A DNA stretch of 64,000 nt from G965204755 sp965243415 (GCA_965243415.1 OZ251549.1:1054001-1118000), one strand, 5' to 3'; counted from the stretch's first letter, positions 8,260 through 16,756 are shown. Notes: generated by a model not told the origin, from the sequence alone. Program-made: numbers and translations.

Positions 8260-8605
8260 AATCACCTGCTCGGCGGAGCCGACTTGTGAAGCGCGGCCAC
8301 CGACAGCCGGCCGAGGAACGCTGGAGGGGTGGCGTGGGCGATACCGAGCGGTTCCTCCCGGAGGGCGGAGGCGGGGGCCCGCTTCGAGAAGGCGGTCTCC
8401 ATCCGGGGACGGGTTCCGCCGACGGTTCGTCGCGGACGAATTCGACTTCCGGTTGGACGCCGGTAGGGCCGAGGTCCGCATTCCTGGATCCGTGCGTCGG
8501 TTCGTGGCCGGATGAAGTTTCCCTCAACAATGCCCGGCGTTTCCGGTACGATTCGCTCAAACGGTCATCTCACTTGGGGAGTGAGTACCGGAAGGAGTCG
8601 GCTTC

Positions 8606-9940
8606 GTGCGGCGATTCAACATCAAGAGGCTCAATGAGGATCTGACCTCGCACTCGGGGCTGGCGCTGGTGGGACAGGCGCTCCTCCACAGTGGTTTGTG
8701 CGAGGCGGCGGATCGCGCCGTGTCCCACCACCACGGGATCAAGCACGGGGACGTCCTCGGCTCCTACATCGGCTTGCTGAGTCTGGGCAAGCACGATTTC
8801 GAGGCGATCGAGAGTCTGCGGAAGGACCTGTTCTTCCGCGAAGCGATGGGTTTGGCGAAGGTTCCGTCCTCGGCCACCATCCGCCTCCGTTTCGACGACC
8901 ATGCGGAGCGACTGCTCCCCCTGGTCCGCGACAGCGCGGTGCAGGTCTTGCGGAGGGTGAAGGCCAAGCCGACGCCGCTGGACACCGGACATGTGCCTCT
9001 GGATGCGGATGTGACGCCGTTCGACAACTCCCAGACCCGGAAGGAGGGCGTCTCGCGCACCTACCACGGCTATGACGGCTACGCGCCGATGGCTGCCTAC
9101 CTGGGGCGGGAGGGGTACTGCCTGGAGTTCGAGCTGCGGGAGGGGGTGCAGCATTGCCAGAAGGGGACGCCGGAGTTCCTGGAGCGGGTTCTGGGCCAGG
9201 CGCGCCAGCTGACCGCGAAGCCGGTGCTGGTGCGTCTCGATGCCGGGAACGATGCCATCGACAACATGAAGGTGGTGTTCGATCATCGGGATGCGGGCGG
9301 GAAGGCGGACTTCCTCATCAAGTGGAACCCGCGCAAGGATGTCGCGAAGAAGTGGCTCCGCCACGCCGAGCACCGGCGGGTACGGTTCGACCGCCCCCGC
9401 AAGGGGAAGCGGGTGGCGGTGTTCACGGTCTGGAAGACGCGCCGGCATCGAGGCGAGGACTATCAGTTGCGGCGGGTGATGCGGGTGACCGAACGGAAGA
9501 GCACTCCGGGCGGGCAGTTGCTTCTGGAGCCGAAGGTCACGGTCGAGGGGTGGTGGACGACTCTGGATCTGGACGACCAGCGGGTGATCGACCTGTATGC
9601 CGACCACGGCACCTCGGAGCAGTTCCACAGCGAGTTCAAGACGGACCTGAACATCGAGAGGCTTCCCTCGCGGAAGTTCGCCACCAACGCGCTGGTGCTG
9701 AGTTGCGCCACGATGGCGTACAACATCCTTCGCTGGCTGGGGCAGATGGGCCTGGTGGCGCCGGGGGGTCCGGTCCGCCATCCGGCGGAGCGTCGGCGGA
9801 TCCGCACCGTGATCCAGGAACTGATGTATCGGGCGGCCCGGGTGATCCACTCCGGACGGCGCCTTTGGCTCGGCTTCGGCCGACGGTGCCCGGCCGTGGA
9901 GGTCTTTTCCATGCTCTACGCGCGCCTCGCGCCCACTTGA
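8606..9940 (+). CDS. IS1380-family DDE transposase
   Basis: A 444-aa cut-and-paste transposase. It begins at GTG 8606, eight bases after GAAGGAG. Family motifs are visible: NIKRLNEDLTSHSGLALVGQ at the N-terminus, PLDADVTPFDNS (first catalytic Asp region, about 132), VRLDAGNDAIDN (second Asp, about 210), and YADHGTSEQFHSEFKTDL with the catalytic Glu (about 330), then ERLPSRKFATNALVLSCA and AYNILRWLG. No frameshift or internal stop is seen, and both ends are present, so the element may still be mobile. Confidence 0.93.
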   Translation: MRRFNIKRLNEDLTSHSGLALVGQALLHSGLCEAADRAVSHHHGIKHGDVLGSYIGLLSLGKHDFEAIESLRKDLFFREAMGLAKVPSSATIRLRFDDHAERLLPLVRDSAVQVLRRVKAKPTPLDTGHVPLDADVTPFDNSQTRKEGVSRTYHGYDGYAPMAAYLGREGYCLEFELREGVQHCQKGTPEFLERVLGQARQLTAKPVLVRLDAGNDAIDNMKVVFDHRDAGGKADFLIKWNPRKDVAKKWLRHAEHRRVRFDRPRKGKRVAVFTVWKTRRHRGEDYQLRRVMRVTERKSTPGGQLLLEPKVTVEGWWTTLDLDDQRVIDLYADHGTSEQFHSEFKTDLNIERLPSRKFATNALVLSCATMAYNILRWLGQMGLVAPGGPVRHPAERRRIRTVIQELMYRAARVIHSGRRLWLGFGRRCPAVEVFSMLYARLAPT

Positions 9941-9955
9941 GGGCCTTCGGGCCTC
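9939..9955 (+). terminator. Short hairpin after the transposase gene
   Basis: GAGG, bulged G, CC, loop TTCG, then GGCCTC: a six-pair stem with a stable UUCG loop overlapping the transposase stop. The run CGTTCTCTTC follows but is not a true T-tract. Confidence 0.35.
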
Positions 9956-10170
9956 CGTTCTCTTCGGTTCTGCACCTGAACCATGCCTTCGGTCATCGAG
10001 ACTGGTCGCCGAACCGGCATTTCCGCAAGTTCAGAGGCGCATTCCCTGCTCGATCCTCACCTGTGACCACATAACGCCCTTCTCTCCACTCCCTCGGGGC
10101 GCTCTTTACGCACCCGATACGTATCCGAATCGGACTCCAAACCAGCATTGCACGGATTCAGGTGCATTCT

Positions 10171-10324
10171 CTCGACGGCGCGCTATGCTCCGACCCAAGG
10201 GCCGCATCCTCTACGACTCCAGCGAAGGGGTGCCTGGAAACCCGGCGAAAGGGACTCGACCCCGGTCGAGCGGCAGGTAGCGGTATCTGTCAGGCGGCCC
10301 CACGGGACTACCAGGCGCAGTCCC
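10171..10324 (+). ncRNA. Candidate structured RNA, copy 2
   Basis: Starts 8 bp after the right end of the insertion sequence. Same five stems as copy 1, but P3 has CUCGAC/GUCGAG closing CCCG, and the P4 loop is two bases shorter than in the other copies. P4 is GGCAGGU/AUCUGUC. The original upstream spacer is now separated from it by 1.68 kb, so any promoter in that spacer has been cut off. Confidence 0.5.
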
Positions 10325-10581
10325 ACTCACTCTCCCGGTGGAGCCGCGTGGCGAAGCGCGCCCGCCCTGCGGGGGACGCCGGTCGAGTCGGCGCGGCCGC
10401 TCCAGGCCCGGGAGGCCGCGTGGCAGATCCGGAGTGGTTTCCGGGCGAGCGGCGGAAGGGCGGGAGACCGCTGCGCCGAGGCGGTCCCCGGCTGGGACGG
10501 ATTCCGCCGACAGGTCGTTGCGAGCGACTTCGACTTCCGGCAGGACGCCGGAGGCTCAGGGATGGCCGAGGTCCGCATCCA

Positions 10582-10738
10582 CTCGACGGTGCGCTACGCT
10601 CCGTTCCAAGGGCCGTATCCTCTACGACTCGCGCGAAGGGGTGCCTGGAAACCCAGCCCAAAGGGACTCGACTCCGGTCGAGCGGCAGGTTAAGCGGTGC
10701 CTGTCCGGCGGCCCCACGGGACTACCAGGCGCAGTCCG
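10582..10738 (+). ncRNA. Candidate structured RNA, copy 3
   Basis: The -10-like box is TACGCT. P1 is GUAUCC/GGGUGC, in which the C-to-U change keeps a U-G pair. P2 is CUGG/CCAG, P3 CUCGAC/GUCGAG with UCCG, P4 GGCAGGU/GCCUGUC. P5 loses its last pair (AGUCCG). One extra base lies between P2 and P3 compared with copies 1 and 2. Confidence 0.5.
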
Positions 10739-10876
10739 AACTCACCTGCTCGGCGGAGCCGCGTCGTGACGGCGGTCCCTGATGGGGGACGGTTTCCGCC
10801 GGCGGCAACTGGTGGGCGACTTCGACTGCTGATTGGATGCCGGAGGGGGCTCCGGGAGGGCGGAGGTCGGCATCCA

Positions 10877-11032
10877 CTCGACGGCGCGCTATGCTCCGAC
10901 CCAAGGGTCGCATCCTCTACGATCGTGCGAAGGGGTGCCTGGAAACCCAGCCCAAAGGGACTCGACTCCGGTCGAGCGGCAGGTCGAGCGGTGCCTGTCC
11001 GGCGGCCCCACGGGACTACCAGGCGCAGTCCC
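10877..11032 (+). ncRNA. Candidate structured RNA, copy 4
   Basis: The -10-like box is TATGCT. It keeps all five stems: P1 GCAUCC/GGGUGC, P2 CUGG/CCAG, P3 CUCGAC/GUCGAG with UCCG, P4 GGCAGGU/GCCUGUC, P5 GGGACU/AGUCCC. It also has a short GACC-CAAG-GGUC hairpin at its 5' side. One base is missing in the P1 loop relative to copy 3. Confidence 0.5.
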
Positions 11033-11318
11033 ACTCACTCCCTCGGTGGAGCCGCGTTGCGAAGCGTGACCGCCATGGGGAAGACACCGGCGGAGCCGGA
11101 TGAGCCGGGGCGGCCGCCCACGGCTGTCCGCGAACCGTCGACGAGGCCGCGTGGCGGGATCCACAGGCGGCCCCGGCGAGCGGCGGGGGCCCGTCGACAA
11201 GGGGCGATACGCGGACGGGGGCGTTTTCCACAAAACGGTCCTCCGCCCAGCGACTTCAACGATCGGTTCGAGGCCTCCAGAGGCTCCGAGATGGTCGCGT
11301 TCCGAACCCACTGCTCGG

Positions 11319-11474
11319 CTCGACGGTGTGCTATCCTTCGCTCCAAGGGCCGCATCCTCTACGACTCGTGCGAAGGGGTGCCTGGAAACCTAGCGGAAGG
11401 GACTCGACTCCGGTCGAGTGGCAGGTCGTGCGGTGCCTGTCAGGCGGCCCCACGGGACTACCAGGCGCAGTCCC
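11319..11474 (+). ncRNA. Candidate structured RNA, copy 5
   Basis: The -10-like box is TATCCT. P2 is CUGG/CUAG, where the changes give U-A and G-U pairs, so the stem survives. P3, P4 and P5 match the other copies. Its 3' end lies 7 bp from the TGA of the minus-strand phage-like gene at 11481, so transcripts from the two sides would converge here. Confidence 0.5.
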
Positions 11475-11480
11475 ACCCGC

Positions 11481-12753
11481 TCAGTCCTCATGGGCGGGGA
11501 TGACCTCGATGGCGCGGCGGAGCAGCGACTGAATCTGGTTTCGTCGGCGACTGCTCTTGCGGAAACTGATGATCTCGATTCCGGTTCGACTCCGGACTGT
11601 GTTCCGCGACCAGCAGGTACCTGTCTCCGCCGATTTCACGAAAGAAGTTGAGGCGGTGCTCTCGATGTTCCGGCGGGGTGGACTCGGCAACGAACACCTG
11701 GTCGGGTTTTTCGATGATGCCCGGCAAGCGGCGATAGTCGTCGTCGGTCAGTTCGGGGTGGCCCTTGTACTTGGGATTCGCGTGGCGCCGTTCCTGTTTG
11801 TCCATGATGCGGTCCGGCAGGCGGGCCAGGAGCGTCTTCGACTTCCAGGCCCGTTGGACGCGGGGCTCGACCAGGCCGCCGAGCAGATCGCCGCGCGGCG
11901 TGGCGCGGAACTGCGGCAGGATCGGACTGTCGAGGACGGAAACGATGGCGGCGCGCGCGAAGGACCGGTCGGCGTCGTCGAGTTCGTCGTGGAGATGACC
12001 CAGGGGGCCGAGAGCCCGGTGCTTTCCGGGGTTCGTGGCCCAGGCCGGGTCGAGTCCTTCGTCGGCTTGCTCGAACCGCCCGGCGCGCTTGTTCCACCAG
12101 GTGACTTCGTTTCGCGCCGGGCGTTCGGTGGGGCCGCCGCGGCGCTCCGCTTCCGCAGCGCCGATCGGGCGGGCGCGGCACTTACAGCCCCAGCCGTTCG
12201 GAGGGAAGTGGTCGTCCCACCACGGGTCGTTCACCGGCAGGATCGTTCCGGCCCAGACCTCGTGCCGGCGGCAGTGCTTGCCGGGGCCGGGTTCGTAGAG
12301 GAACCAGGGGTTGGTCTTCGTGGTCCGCTGCGCCCGGTCCCAGACCCCGGCGGCGCGGGCGGCGCGGAGGTTCGCCCGGTAGATCGTGCGGAGGCGGCGG
12401 TGGCTGCCCCGTTGCGCCGGCACCGTCTCCCCGGTGACCGGGTCCTCCATCTCCTTCGTTCCCCACCAACCCTTCTTCTGCAGCACCGGCGTGAGTTCCT
12501 TCCGGAACTGGCGGAAGGTCATTCCTTCGGCGAGGGCGCGGTCGAGCGCGGCGCGGATTTCGTCGAGGATGCCGAGGTCCATCGCCTTGGCGACGGTGAA
12601 GGCGAGGGCGTGTTCCTCCTGCCGGACATCGCGGTAGTCGAACCCGGTCCGGAGGCCGCGGAAGCGGAAGTATTCGAGGGCTTCCCGGGGCCCCGGCGAG
12701 GAGTGGCGGGCAGTGCGACCGTCGGGGGGTGGAGGCATCGGGGGCAGGGCCAT
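11481..12753 (-). pseudogene. Mu-F/SPP1-gp7-type phage head protein with nuclease-like tail, frameshifted near its 3' end
   Basis: The N-terminal two thirds match the Mu gpF minor head/morphogenesis family: ALEYFRFRGLRTGFDYRDV, QEEHALAFTVAKAMDLGIL, GMTFRQFRKELTPVLQKKGW, RRLRTIYRANLRAARAAG and HFPPNGWGCKCRARPI. The C-terminal part (HPELTDDDYRRLPGIIEKPD, then LNFFREIGGDRYLLVAEH) resembles the PBECR nuclease-like domain often attached to MuF proteins. The frame from 12753 runs on to a stop at 11488, but the natural ending (GIEIISFRKSSRRRN, LLRRAIEVIPAHED) is in the next frame and stops at 11481. A one-base shift around 11585-11605 therefore breaks the gene. Start ATG at 12753 is the best fit; the open frame continues upstream as antisense of smr. 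No other prophage genes surround it. Confidence 0.72.
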
Positions 12754-13081
12754 CTCGGCGTCGGTGCGGGGGGTGGGGCGGTGTTCGGCAGCGCAGTCGG
12801 ACGGGTCGGGACTTCGATGCCCGGGTGCCGGGCCCTCGGCCTTGCCGGCGGCGATCCCGGGGGGAGTCGGGGAGGATCGGGAGGCGGAGACGAGCGGGTC
12901 TCTCGTCCGGGGCGCCCGGCTGTCTCGACCGGGAGCAGTCTGACCGCTGGAGAGGACAGGATCCGTCACCCTGCGGAGGGACGACCGGGGCTCACGCCGT
13001 GCGGTCGGCGTGCCTTCGCGCTCGGGAGCGTCGAGGTTGCGGAGCGCCTCGCGGCGGGTGCGAGACTTCCGGCGCCCCGTC
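12754..13081. other. Intergenic, no gene seen
   Basis: About 330 bp between divergent genes. One short stretch (12955-12975, GACAGGATCCGTCACCC) resembles 7691-7711 near the methyltransferase start (GACAGAATCCGTCATACCC). I see no convincing promoter. Confidence 0.4.
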
Positions 13082-13618
13082 ATGCGTGATCCCGTTCGGT
13101 CGCGGAAGCCGCCGCGCCTGGGGAACCGCCGGTCGGCGCTGGTGACGGCGGACGATGTCCTCGAATTCGAGCGGGAGATCGCCGGGGCCTCGCCGGAGGC
13201 GGTGCGGTCGGCGCGGCCGGAGCCGAAGGAGCCCAGGCGGGCGCCCACGACCGCGGCGGTGCTGCGGGAGGCGCAGGGTCGGCGCGATATCGAAGGGGAC
13301 TGCTGCTTCTCCGTGCGGGGGATGAAGCAGGGCGAGGCGCGCCGCCACCTGGAGCGGTTCCTCCGGGAGCGGCGCGCGGCCGGGGTCCGCTTCGTGAAGG
13401 TGATCCACGGCAAGGGGAAGGGCAGCCCCGGCGAGCCGGTGCTCCGGCGGAAGGCGCCGGAGTGGCTCGAGTCCTGGCGACCGGAACTCGTGGCCGGCTA
13501 CGAGCCGGTGCGGACCGAGCGGGAGGGCGGGAGCGGCGCCCTCTTCGTGGTGCTCACCCCGACCGGAAGCCCGCCGCCCCCGGCCCGGCCGGCGTCCGGT
13601 CGCCCGGAAACCGGATAG
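13082..13618 (+). CDS. Smr-domain protein
   Basis: A 178-aa protein with a C-terminal Smr (small MutS-related) domain, the fold associated with nicking or cleaving DNA or RNA. The domain runs from about residue 65: FSVRGMKQGEARRHLERFL, then GVRFVKVIHGKGKGSPGEPV, a close match to the usual VIHGKGxG core, then LVAGYEPVRTEREGGSGALF and VVLTP. The N-terminal part is basic and low-complexity. ATG at 13082 is preferred; an in-frame GTG at 13010 would add 24 arginine-rich residues. The proline-rich tail (GSPPPPARPASGRPETG) is made from the first unit of the tandem repeat that follows. Confidence 0.75.
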   Translation: MRDPVRSRKPPRLGNRRSALVTADDVLEFEREIAGASPEAVRSARPEPKEPRRAPTTAAVLREAQGRRDIEGDCCFSVRGMKQGEARRHLERFLRERRAAGVRFVKVIHGKGKGSPGEPVLRRKAPEWLESWRPELVAGYEPVRTEREGGSGALFVVLTPTGSPPPPARPASGRPETG

Positions 13619-14205
13619 GGCCGGCCGGGCCGACGCCGCTTCGGGTCGCCGGGCCGGCGGCGCGCTGCTCGGTCGGGTTCCCCCACCCGCGTTCGGCCCC
13701 GGTCGCGCCACCCGGCGGGAGCGTTCGGTCGCCCGGCGGCGGACCGGGCCAGTCGGGCCGACGCCGCTCCCGGTCGTCGCGCCGGGGTCGGGCTGCTCGG
13801 TCGGGTTCCACCGCCCGGGTCCGGCTCCGGTCGCGCCGCTCGGCGGGGGCGTCCGGTCGCCCGGAGGCCGGATAGCGCGGGCCGCCGGGCAGGCGCTACT
13901 TCCGTTCGTCACTTCCGCCTCGCGTTGCTCGACCGGGTTCCACCGCCCGCGTCCGGCTTCGATCGCGCTTCTGCCCGGCCGCTGATCGCGCCGCCCGGCC
14001 CCGGTCGCGCCACCCGACGGGTGTCCGGGTCGCGCGGCCGGCGTTCTCTCCCGGTCGGTCCGTTCCCGCCGGTGCGCGTCCGGTCGCATCGAGGCCGGAC
14101 GGGGCGGCGCGGGGCGATGCCGCTCCCGGTCGCCGCGCCCGCGTCACGCTTTTCGACCGAGTTCGGCCCGATCGCGCCCGCGCCCGGCCCCGGTCACGCC
14201 CGGCC
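13590..14205. repeat. Degenerate ~130-bp tandem repeat, about 4 units, after the Smr gene
   Basis: The 634-bp gap between 13618 and 14253 is filled with units beginning TCGCCCGG and carrying TGCTCGGTCGGGTTCC, CCGGTCGCGCC and a GGCGGG block in the same order. Units start near 13596, 13728, 13857 and 14030. The first overlaps the 3' end of the Smr gene, including its CCGGATAG stop, which recurs in unit 3. GC is extreme. No open frame is conserved between units. Confidence 0.7.
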
Positions 14206-14252
14206 CCGGTCGCGCCCCTCGGCGGCGGGCCGGTCGGCGTCCATCCGGTTCG

Positions 14253-16292
14253 TCAGTTCCCGCCGTCGCGTGTCCGGTACTTCTCGAACCAGGCCAGCAC
14301 ATTCGCGACCTTCGCCATCAACTGGCTGGGTCTCCGGCTCATGTTGTGGAACGCGCCGGGCAGCCGCACCACGCCGGTGTCGATACCCCGCAACTTGAGC
14401 GCGTGGAACAACTGGTAGGACTCCGAGAGCGGCGTGCGCAGGTCCGCTTCGCCGGTGACGATCAGCGTCGGCGTCTCCACGTTCCCCACCAGCGAGAGCG
14501 GCGAGAACTTCCAGTAGCCCTCCAGGTTGTCCCACGGCAAACCCTCGTACCGCGTGTGGAAGTACCCGTACCAGTTGTCCGCGGTGAGCGTCTTGCTGAT
14601 CCAGTTCACGACCGGTTTCTGCGACACCGCCGCCCGGAAACGATTCGTCTTGCCCACGATCCAGGCGGTCAGGATTCCGCCGGCGCTGCCGCCGGTCACG
14701 AAGAGGTTCTCCTCGTCCACATAACCCCGGGCGATGACCGCGTCCACGCCGGAGAGCACATCGTCGTAGTCCTGGCCGGGGTAGTCGTGGTAGAGCAGAT
14801 CGCCGAACTCCTCGCCGTAACTCGTGCTGCCGCGCGGGTTGGAATAGAGGACGACATACCCGGCGGCGGCGAACAGTTGCATCTCCGCCGAGAAGCGGTC
14901 GCCGTAGTTCGAGATCGGGCCGCCGTGGATCTCCAGGATCAGCGGATACCGGCGCGACGGATCGAAGTCCGGGGGCTTCACGATCCAGCCGTGGATGGGC
15001 AGACCGTCGTAGGAGGACTCCCAGCGGATCTCCTCGACTTCCCCGAGGATCTTCGCGGCGAGCAGATCCTCGTTGAGCGCGGTGATCTGCCGGACTTCGC
15101 CGCCGCGTTTCCCGACGGCCACCTCGCCCGGCAGGTCGGGGCGGGTCTGGTTCAGCGCGAAGGCGCCGTCGTTCGCCACCGAGAACGAGCCGCCGCCGTA
15201 GGGGCGGCCGTACTGGGCGCCGAGATCGCCCGCCAGCACCTCGACTTCGCCCTCGAGCGTCACGAAACCCACCTTCGAGTTGCCTTCGTCGTCGAACTGG
15301 AAATAGACGCCGCTCCCGTCCGCGGCCCAGACCGGGTTCGACGCGCTGCGGTCGAGTCCGCCGGTCAGGACGCGCCGGCCGCTCCCGTCGAGGCGCATCA
15401 CTTCGATCCGGCTGACCTGGTAGGTGCGCTTCCGGTCCTCGAAACTCACGAACGCGATCCGCTCGCCGTCGGGGGACACCGCGGGGCTTCGATCGGGGCC
15501 GTCGCGGTCGGTGAGCGCGCGGATCTCGCCGCCGCCGACCGGCGCCAGGTAGATCTCCGAGTTGCGGAAGTCGCGCTCCCAGTCCGCGTTGCGGTTCGAG
15601 GAGAAGACCAGGTGGCGACCGTCCGGCGTCCAGGCCGGGGCGCCGCCGTGCTGGAAGTCGCCGTCGGTGACCCGGGTCGGCGTTCCCCCGGCGGCGTTCA
15701 CCACGAAGAGGTGGCGGTGGCCGAAGTCGAGGTAGCCGACGCCGTCCTGCCGGTTCCTGAAGCGGTCTTCCAGGATCGGCGGGTCGGCCCATTCCGCTCC
15801 CGGCGGCGGCTTCGGCGGCGGCGTGAGTTGCGGGGGCGCCTCCCGAACCAACATATGGAACGCGATCCGCCGGCCGTCGGGCGACCAGCGGATCCCGCCG
15901 GGCGACTCCGTGAGTTGGGTGATCGTGGCGGTGTCGCCGGTGTCCATCCAGCGCACGCGGATCTGACCCTCGGCCAAGTAGGCCAGGCGTTCCCCGTCCG
16001 GCGACCAGCGCGGCGAGCGACCGGCGGCCAGGCGGCGGTGCCCGGAACCGTCGGCGTCCACGATCCAGAGTTCGGATCGCTGCCGGTCGCGCATCCGGTC
16101 CATCGAGGTGCGCTGGTACGCCACGCGGCGTCCGTCCGGCGAGATCTGCGGATCCATCGGGAACTCGATCTCGAACACATCCATCGGCCGGAACGGCGTC
16201 GGCTGCGCCTCGGCGGGCGGGGCGCCGAGGGTGGTCGCCGCGGCGAGGACGAGGACGGCGAGGAGCGGTCGGTGGCGGGGGACTGGGGGCAT
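14253..16292 (-). CDS. S9-family prolyl oligopeptidase-like peptidase, secreted
   Basis: A 679-aa serine peptidase of the dipeptidyl-aminopeptidase/acylaminoacyl-peptidase type. It starts at ATG 16292 with GGAG eight bases upstream and has a signal peptide ending near APPAEAQ. A WD40-like beta-propeller (repeated W-S/T-P-D-G-x-R units, for example RWSPDGERLAYLAEG) fills about 30-400. The alpha/beta-hydrolase domain follows: EIHGGP (about 450), catalytic Ser in TGGSAGG (about 537), Asp in TGEADLRTP (about 617) and His in GAFHNMSRR (about 650). It most likely degrades peptides outside the cytoplasm. A repeat stretch lies just downstream. Confidence 0.9.
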   Translation of the reverse strand: MPPVPRHRPLLAVLVLAAATTLGAPPAEAQPTPFRPMDVFEIEFPMDPQISPDGRRVAYQRTSMDRMRDRQRSELWIVDADGSGHRRLAAGRSPRWSPDGERLAYLAEGQIRVRWMDTGDTATITQLTESPGGIRWSPDGRRIAFHMLVREAPPQLTPPPKPPPGAEWADPPILEDRFRNRQDGVGYLDFGHRHLFVVNAAGGTPTRVTDGDFQHGGAPAWTPDGRHLVFSSNRNADWERDFRNSEIYLAPVGGGEIRALTDRDGPDRSPAVSPDGERIAFVSFEDRKRTYQVSRIEVMRLDGSGRRVLTGGLDRSASNPVWAADGSGVYFQFDDEGNSKVGFVTLEGEVEVLAGDLGAQYGRPYGGGSFSVANDGAFALNQTRPDLPGEVAVGKRGGEVRQITALNEDLLAAKILGEVEEIRWESSYDGLPIHGWIVKPPDFDPSRRYPLILEIHGGPISNYGDRFSAEMQLFAAAGYVVLYSNPRGSTSYGEEFGDLLYHDYPGQDYDDVLSGVDAVIARGYVDEENLFVTGGSAGGILTAWIVGKTNRFRAAVSQKPVVNWISKTLTADNWYGYFHTRYEGLPWDNLEGYWKFSPLSLVGNVETPTLIVTGEADLRTPLSESYQLFHALKLRGIDTGVVRLPGAFHNMSRRPSQLMAKVANVLAWFEKYRTRDGGN

Positions 16293-16411
16293 CTCGGATC
16301 TCCTGGATTCGGCGGGAAGAGGCAGGCGCTTCAACTTACCAGAGCCCCGAGCCGTCGCTCGCGCTGCCTCGGTGTCGGTGCCGGCGCGGCGACGGGTCCG
16401 AGGGCCGGAGT

Positions 16412-16756
16412 TCAGCCTCGGCTGCGGACCTGTTCCAGTCGCCAGCGAGCGGCCTCCCGGTCGTCTTCCGTGAACAAATCCTGAAAACGCGGGTCCTCCG
16501 CGATGAGGTGTTCGATGGACAGATCCAGCCGATTCAGGCCGCAGAGTCGTCGCAGGCCGCTCTGGAGGTCCCCGCTCGCGACCAGTCGCCTGGCGTAGGC
16601 AACCGCGCCCCTGCGTTCGAGGGCTTCCAGGAACCGCGTCGGGTAGTACCCCAACCCCACGGATTCCCGACACGACGCCCGCATCGCTTCCGCGAATTCG
16701 TGCTCCAACCGTTTGTTCGACACGAGGATGGACCGAGGATCGGGATCGTAAGTCAA
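16412..16756 (-). CDS. Conserved hypothetical protein, ~114 aa
   Basis: A small helical soluble protein of a widespread but uncharacterised type. Visible pattern: a helix with FAEAMRASCRESVGLGYYP, then TRFLEALERRGAVAYARRL, GLRRLCGLNRLDLSIEHLI and LFTEDDREAARWRLEQV. Proteins with this order (P-T-R-F, then a G-G/A-V-x-A helix, then L-D-L-S-x-E) are common and usually stand alone; no function is known to me. Start ATG at 16756 gives MTYDPDPRS; a shorter start is possible because the family core begins near NKRLEHEF. Confidence 0.65.
   Translation of the reverse strand: MTYDPDPRSILVSNKRLEHEFAEAMRASCRESVGLGYYPTRFLEALERRGAVAYARRLVASGDLQSGLRRLCGLNRLDLSIEHLIAEDPRFQDLFTEDDREAARWRLEQVRSRG

Larger units (their letters stand above)
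8482..10163. mobile_element. IS1380-family insertion sequence, about 1.68 kb, apparently intact
   Basis: The ends are imperfect inverted repeats: CCTGGATCCGTGC at the left (from 8483) and CCTGAATCCGTGC read inward from the right end (10162). The base GCAT occurs on both sides (8478-8481 and 10164-10167) as a 4-bp target duplication, with one extra T at each edge of the element. Removing the element restores the sequence GTCCGCATTCTCTCGACGG, which matches the equivalent join in the uninterrupted repeat units, so the insertion happened inside the RNA array. It carries a single transposase gene. Downstream of that gene is a GAGG(G)CC-TTCG-GGCCTC hairpin (9939-9955). Confidence 0.9.
7820..11474 (+). 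repeat. Array of ~155-bp structured elements with variable spacers, interrupted by an insertion sequence
   Basis: Five complete cores (8103-8259, 10171-10324, 10582-10738, 10877-11032, 11319-11474) and one 3' fragment (7820-7876) all lie in the same direction. Between cores are spacers of about 140-290 bp that diverge more; the first two spacers (7877-8095 and 8260-8477) are near-identical (period 382 bp). Most spacers keep a GCGACTTCGACTTCC-like block 40-70 bp before the next core. Cores carry 1- and 2-base indels relative to each other, so no protein frame is kept. An IS1380-family element sits just before core 2. The last core ends 7 bp from the stop of the converging phage-like gene at 11481. 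Confidence 0.85.

Noticed and set aside
7829..8515. Long open frames running through the repeat units as protein-coding genes
   Set aside because: One- and two-base indels between copies change frame, and the frames are open in several phases because of high GC.
7820..11474. CRISPR array or integron cassette array
   Set aside because: Repeats are ~155 bp and diverged, spacers are unequal and partly conserved, and no cas genes, integrase or attC-type RYYYAAC/GTTRRRY ends are seen.
10163..12753. Type III toxin-antitoxin (RNA repeats plus nuclease toxin)
   Set aside because: The RNA copies face the nuclease-like gene head-on instead of preceding it, and the units are far larger than known type III repeats.
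11481..13618. Prophage region
   Set aside because: Only one phage-type gene is present; no integrase, portal, capsid, tail or attachment site was found.
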